A stretch of 8,223 nt of DNA from CBFGWV01 sp965652545 (lineage in GTDB: Bacteria; Pseudomonadota; Gammaproteobacteria; Competibacterales; Competibacteraceae): contig CBFGWV010000221.1 of NCBI GenBank assembly GCA_965652545.1, forward strand, positions 1 to 8,223, written 5' to 3'. Position 1 is the first letter of the stretch. Each line of letters starts with the position of its first letter. The notes under the pieces were generated by a model that was given only the letters and a program-made list of their open reading frames with translations, was not told the DNA's origin and searched no databases. The position numbers were made by a program, and so were the translations under genes. Of the stretch, positions 6,739 through 8,223 are shown one piece after another.

Positions 6739-7833
6739 ATGGCCGAACTCAGTCGCGATCTCATCGAGCAGCAGCTGCGCGCCTTTACCGAGCCGTATTC
6801 CGAAAGCGATCTGGTCTCGGGCAAGCTGGTCAAGGAGATTCAGGTCGAAGGCACACGGGTGCGTGTCCACCTGCGCCTGGGTTTCCCCGCGGCAGGCTAT
6901 GCCAAGACGCTCTCGGCACAGGTTCGCGAGCACCTCGCCGCCGCGTTGCCGGAGGCTGCGGACATCCAGGTGGAGGTCGACTGGAAAGTCGTTGCCCACG
7001 AGGTCCAGAAGGGTCTCAAACCTCTGGATGGCGTGCGCAATGTCATTGCCGTGGCCTCGGGCAAGGGTGGTGTGGGCAAGTCGACCACCGCGGCCAACCT
7101 TGCCCTGGCGCTGTCCGCCGAGGGCGCGACGGTCGGTCTGCTCGATGCCGACATCTACGGCCCCAGCCAGCCGCGGATGATGGGCGCCCACGGCCGCCCG
7201 CACTCCAGCGACGGTAAGCATGTGGAGCCGATCATGGCGCACGGTGTGCAGACCATGTCTATCGGCTTCCTGGTCGATGAGGAAACCCCCATGGTGTGGC
7301 GCGGCCCCATGGTCACCCAGGCCCTGACCCAGTTGCTGGGCGATACGCGCTGGAAGGATTTGGACTATCTGGTCATCGATCTGCCGCCGGGAACCGGCGA
7401 CATCCAGCTCACCCTCGCGCAGCGGGTACCGGTCAGCGGGTCGGTGATTGTCACCACACCCCAGGACATCGCCCTGCTGGATGCGCGAAAGGGGCTGAAA
7501 ATGTTCGAGAAGGTCGATGTGCCGGTGTTGGGCATCGTCGAGAACATGAGCATTCACATCTGCAGCAACTGCGGTCATGCCGAGCACATTTTCGGCGAAG
7601 GCGGCGGCGAACGCATGGCCGCCCAATACGGCGTGCCGTTTCTGGGGTCGCTGCCCCTGGATATCCGTATCCGTGAGGAAGCCGACGGCGGCTGCCCGAC
7701 GGTGATGGCCGACCCGGACGGCGAGATCGCCGGCCGGTATCGCGACATCGCCCGCCGCGCGGCGGCGAGGCTTGCCCAGCAGGCGCGGGACTTCAGTCAC
7801 AAGTTCCCCAATATCGTCATCCAGAACAACTGA
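6739..7833 (+). CDS. apbC: Iron-sulfur cluster carrier ATPase ApbC/Mrp (Nbp35/MinD family)
   Basis: P-loop ATPase that binds a labile [4Fe-4S] cluster as a homodimer and passes it to apo-proteins in the cytosol. It has 364 residues, against about 369 in E. coli Mrp. An N-terminal MIP18/DUF59-like domain covers roughly residues 1-85. The ATPase domain follows, with the deviant Walker A GKGGVGKS (108-115; Lys109 and Lys114), LLDADIYGPSQP (134-145), MVWRGPM (185-191), and Walker B-like VIDLPPGTGDIQLTLAQ (212-228). The cluster-binding Cys275-x2-Cys278 in NMSIHICSNCGH (269-280) is intact, and the EHIFGEGGGERMA segment (282-294) is typical. Divergent from metG; dcd starts 25 bp downstream on the same strand and is probably co-transcribed. 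Confidence 0.97.
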   Translation: MAELSRDLIEQQLRAFTEPYSESDLVSGKLVKEIQVEGTRVRVHLRLGFPAAGYAKTLSAQVREHLAAALPEAADIQVEVDWKVVAHEVQKGLKPLDGVRNVIAVASGKGGVGKSTTAANLALALSAEGATVGLLDADIYGPSQPRMMGAHGRPHSSDGKHVEPIMAHGVQTMSIGFLVDEETPMVWRGPMVTQALTQLLGDTRWKDLDYLVIDLPPGTGDIQLTLAQRVPVSGSVIVTTPQDIALLDARKGLKMFEKVDVPVLGIVENMSIHICSNCGHAEHIFGEGGGERMAAQYGVPFLGSLPLDIRIREEADGGCPTVMADPDGEIAGRYRDIARRAAARLAQQARDFSHKFPNIVIQNN

Positions 7834-7843
7834 ACAACCCGCC

Positions 7844-7851
7844 AGGGGGAG
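7844..7851 (+). promoter_or_regulatory. Strong ribosome binding site for the TTG-started dcd gene
   Basis: AGGGGGAG ends seven bases before TTG 7859. It is an unusually purine-rich Shine-Dalgarno site, and it decides the start because the gene has no ATG near the family N-terminus. Confidence 0.85.
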
Positions 7852-7858
7852 AGCGACG

Positions 7859-8223
7859 TTGAGCATCAAGTCAGATCTATGGATTCGCCGTATGGCCAAG
7901 GAGGGCATGATCGAGCCCTTCGAGCCGGGCCAGGTGCGCGAGCAGGACGGGCGCAAGCTGATTTCCTACGGCACATCGAGCTACGGCTACGATATTCGTT
8001 GCGCCGACGAGTTCAAGATCTTCACCAACATCAACTCCACCATCGTCGACCCCAAAGCCTTCGACGAGAAGTCCTTCGTGGATTTCAAAGGTGATGTCTG
8101 CATCATCCCGCCCAACTCCTTCGCCTTGGCGCGCACCGTGGAGTACTTCCGCATTCCGCGCAGCGTGCTGACGATCTGCCTGGGCAAGTCGACCTACGCC
8201 CGCTGCGGCATCATCGTCAACGT
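7859..8223 (+). CDS. dcd: dCTP deaminase, 3' part cut by window edge
   Basis: Deaminates dCTP to dUTP, feeding dUMP and dTTP synthesis; the enzyme family forms homotrimers. 121 codons plus two bases are visible of an expected 188 or so. The start is TTG with a strong upstream Shine-Dalgarno site, and gives the family N-terminus MSIKSDLWIRRMA. Seen: SYGTSSYGYDIRCADEF (36-52), NINSTIVDPKAFDEKSFVD (57-75), and CIIPPNSFALARTVEYF (81-97). GKSTYARCGIIVNV (109-122, last residue partial) carries Ser111 and Arg115, which align with the E. coli catalytic Ser111 and Arg115. The catalytic glutamate (Glu138 in E. coli) lies beyond the edge. The sequence belongs to the Pseudomonas-type branch of Dcd rather than the E. 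coli type. Likely the second gene of an apbC-dcd operon. Confidence 0.96.
   Translation, partial: MSIKSDLWIRRMAKEGMIEPFEPGQVREQDGRKLISYGTSSYGYDIRCADEFKIFTNINSTIVDPKAFDEKSFVDFKGDVCIIPPNSFALARTVEYFRIPRSVLTICLGKSTYARCGIIVN

Noticed and set aside
6637..7956. Long minus-strand open frame of 439 codons.
   Set aside because: It covers apbC and the start of dcd antisense, both with complete family motifs, and its translation shows no recognisable motif.
7879..8094. Short plus-strand frame overlapping dcd.
   Set aside because: It lies out of frame with the clear Dcd sequence that starts at TTG 7859.

Overview
The window is GC-rich, with third codon positions mostly G or C. It reads as a gammaproteobacterial chromosome. 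The strongest evidence is the block metG <- | -> apbC (mrp) -> dcd. The divergent metG/mrp pair is the arrangement known from Escherichia coli, and mrp followed by dcd is known from Pseudomonas. The visible Dcd residues look very like the Pseudomonas-type protein. I cannot name a genus.

Layout. Positions 1-2275 (minus strand) hold the first two visible genes of a polysaccharide precursor operon. A 425-residue TviB/WbpO-type UDP-sugar 6-dehydrogenase (998-2275) overlaps by 4 bases a UDP-glucuronate 4-epimerase-type SDR protein, whose last few residues run off the left edge. Positions 2276-2423 are a short divergent intergenic region. Positions 2424-4568 (plus strand) encode an exported protein made almost wholly of tetratricopeptide repeats, resembling PrsT-type TPR proteins of exosortase/PEP-CTERM exopolysaccharide loci. 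It converges on metG (4580-6592, minus strand), and a perfect 10-bp hairpin covers the 11-bp gap and the metG stop codon. A 146-bp divergent region with several small repeats separates metG from apbC (6739-7833, plus strand). dcd follows 25 bp later and is cut by the right edge after 121 codons.

How the genes work together. The left half probably supplies an acidic nucleotide sugar: oxidation of a UDP-hexose or UDP-N-acetylhexosamine at C6, then C4 epimerisation. It also supplies a periplasmic TPR scaffold for the assembly or export of an extracellular polysaccharide. The right half is housekeeping: methionyl-tRNA synthesis, Fe-S cluster delivery, and dCTP deamination for dTTP synthesis.

I found no RNA genes, transposons, CRISPR arrays or phage genes, and no clear sign of an undescribed system. 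The points most worth following are the PrsT-like protein next to the uronic-acid gene pair, the substrate question that pair raises, and the repeats in the metG/apbC control region. No stretch over 300 bases lacks a gene.
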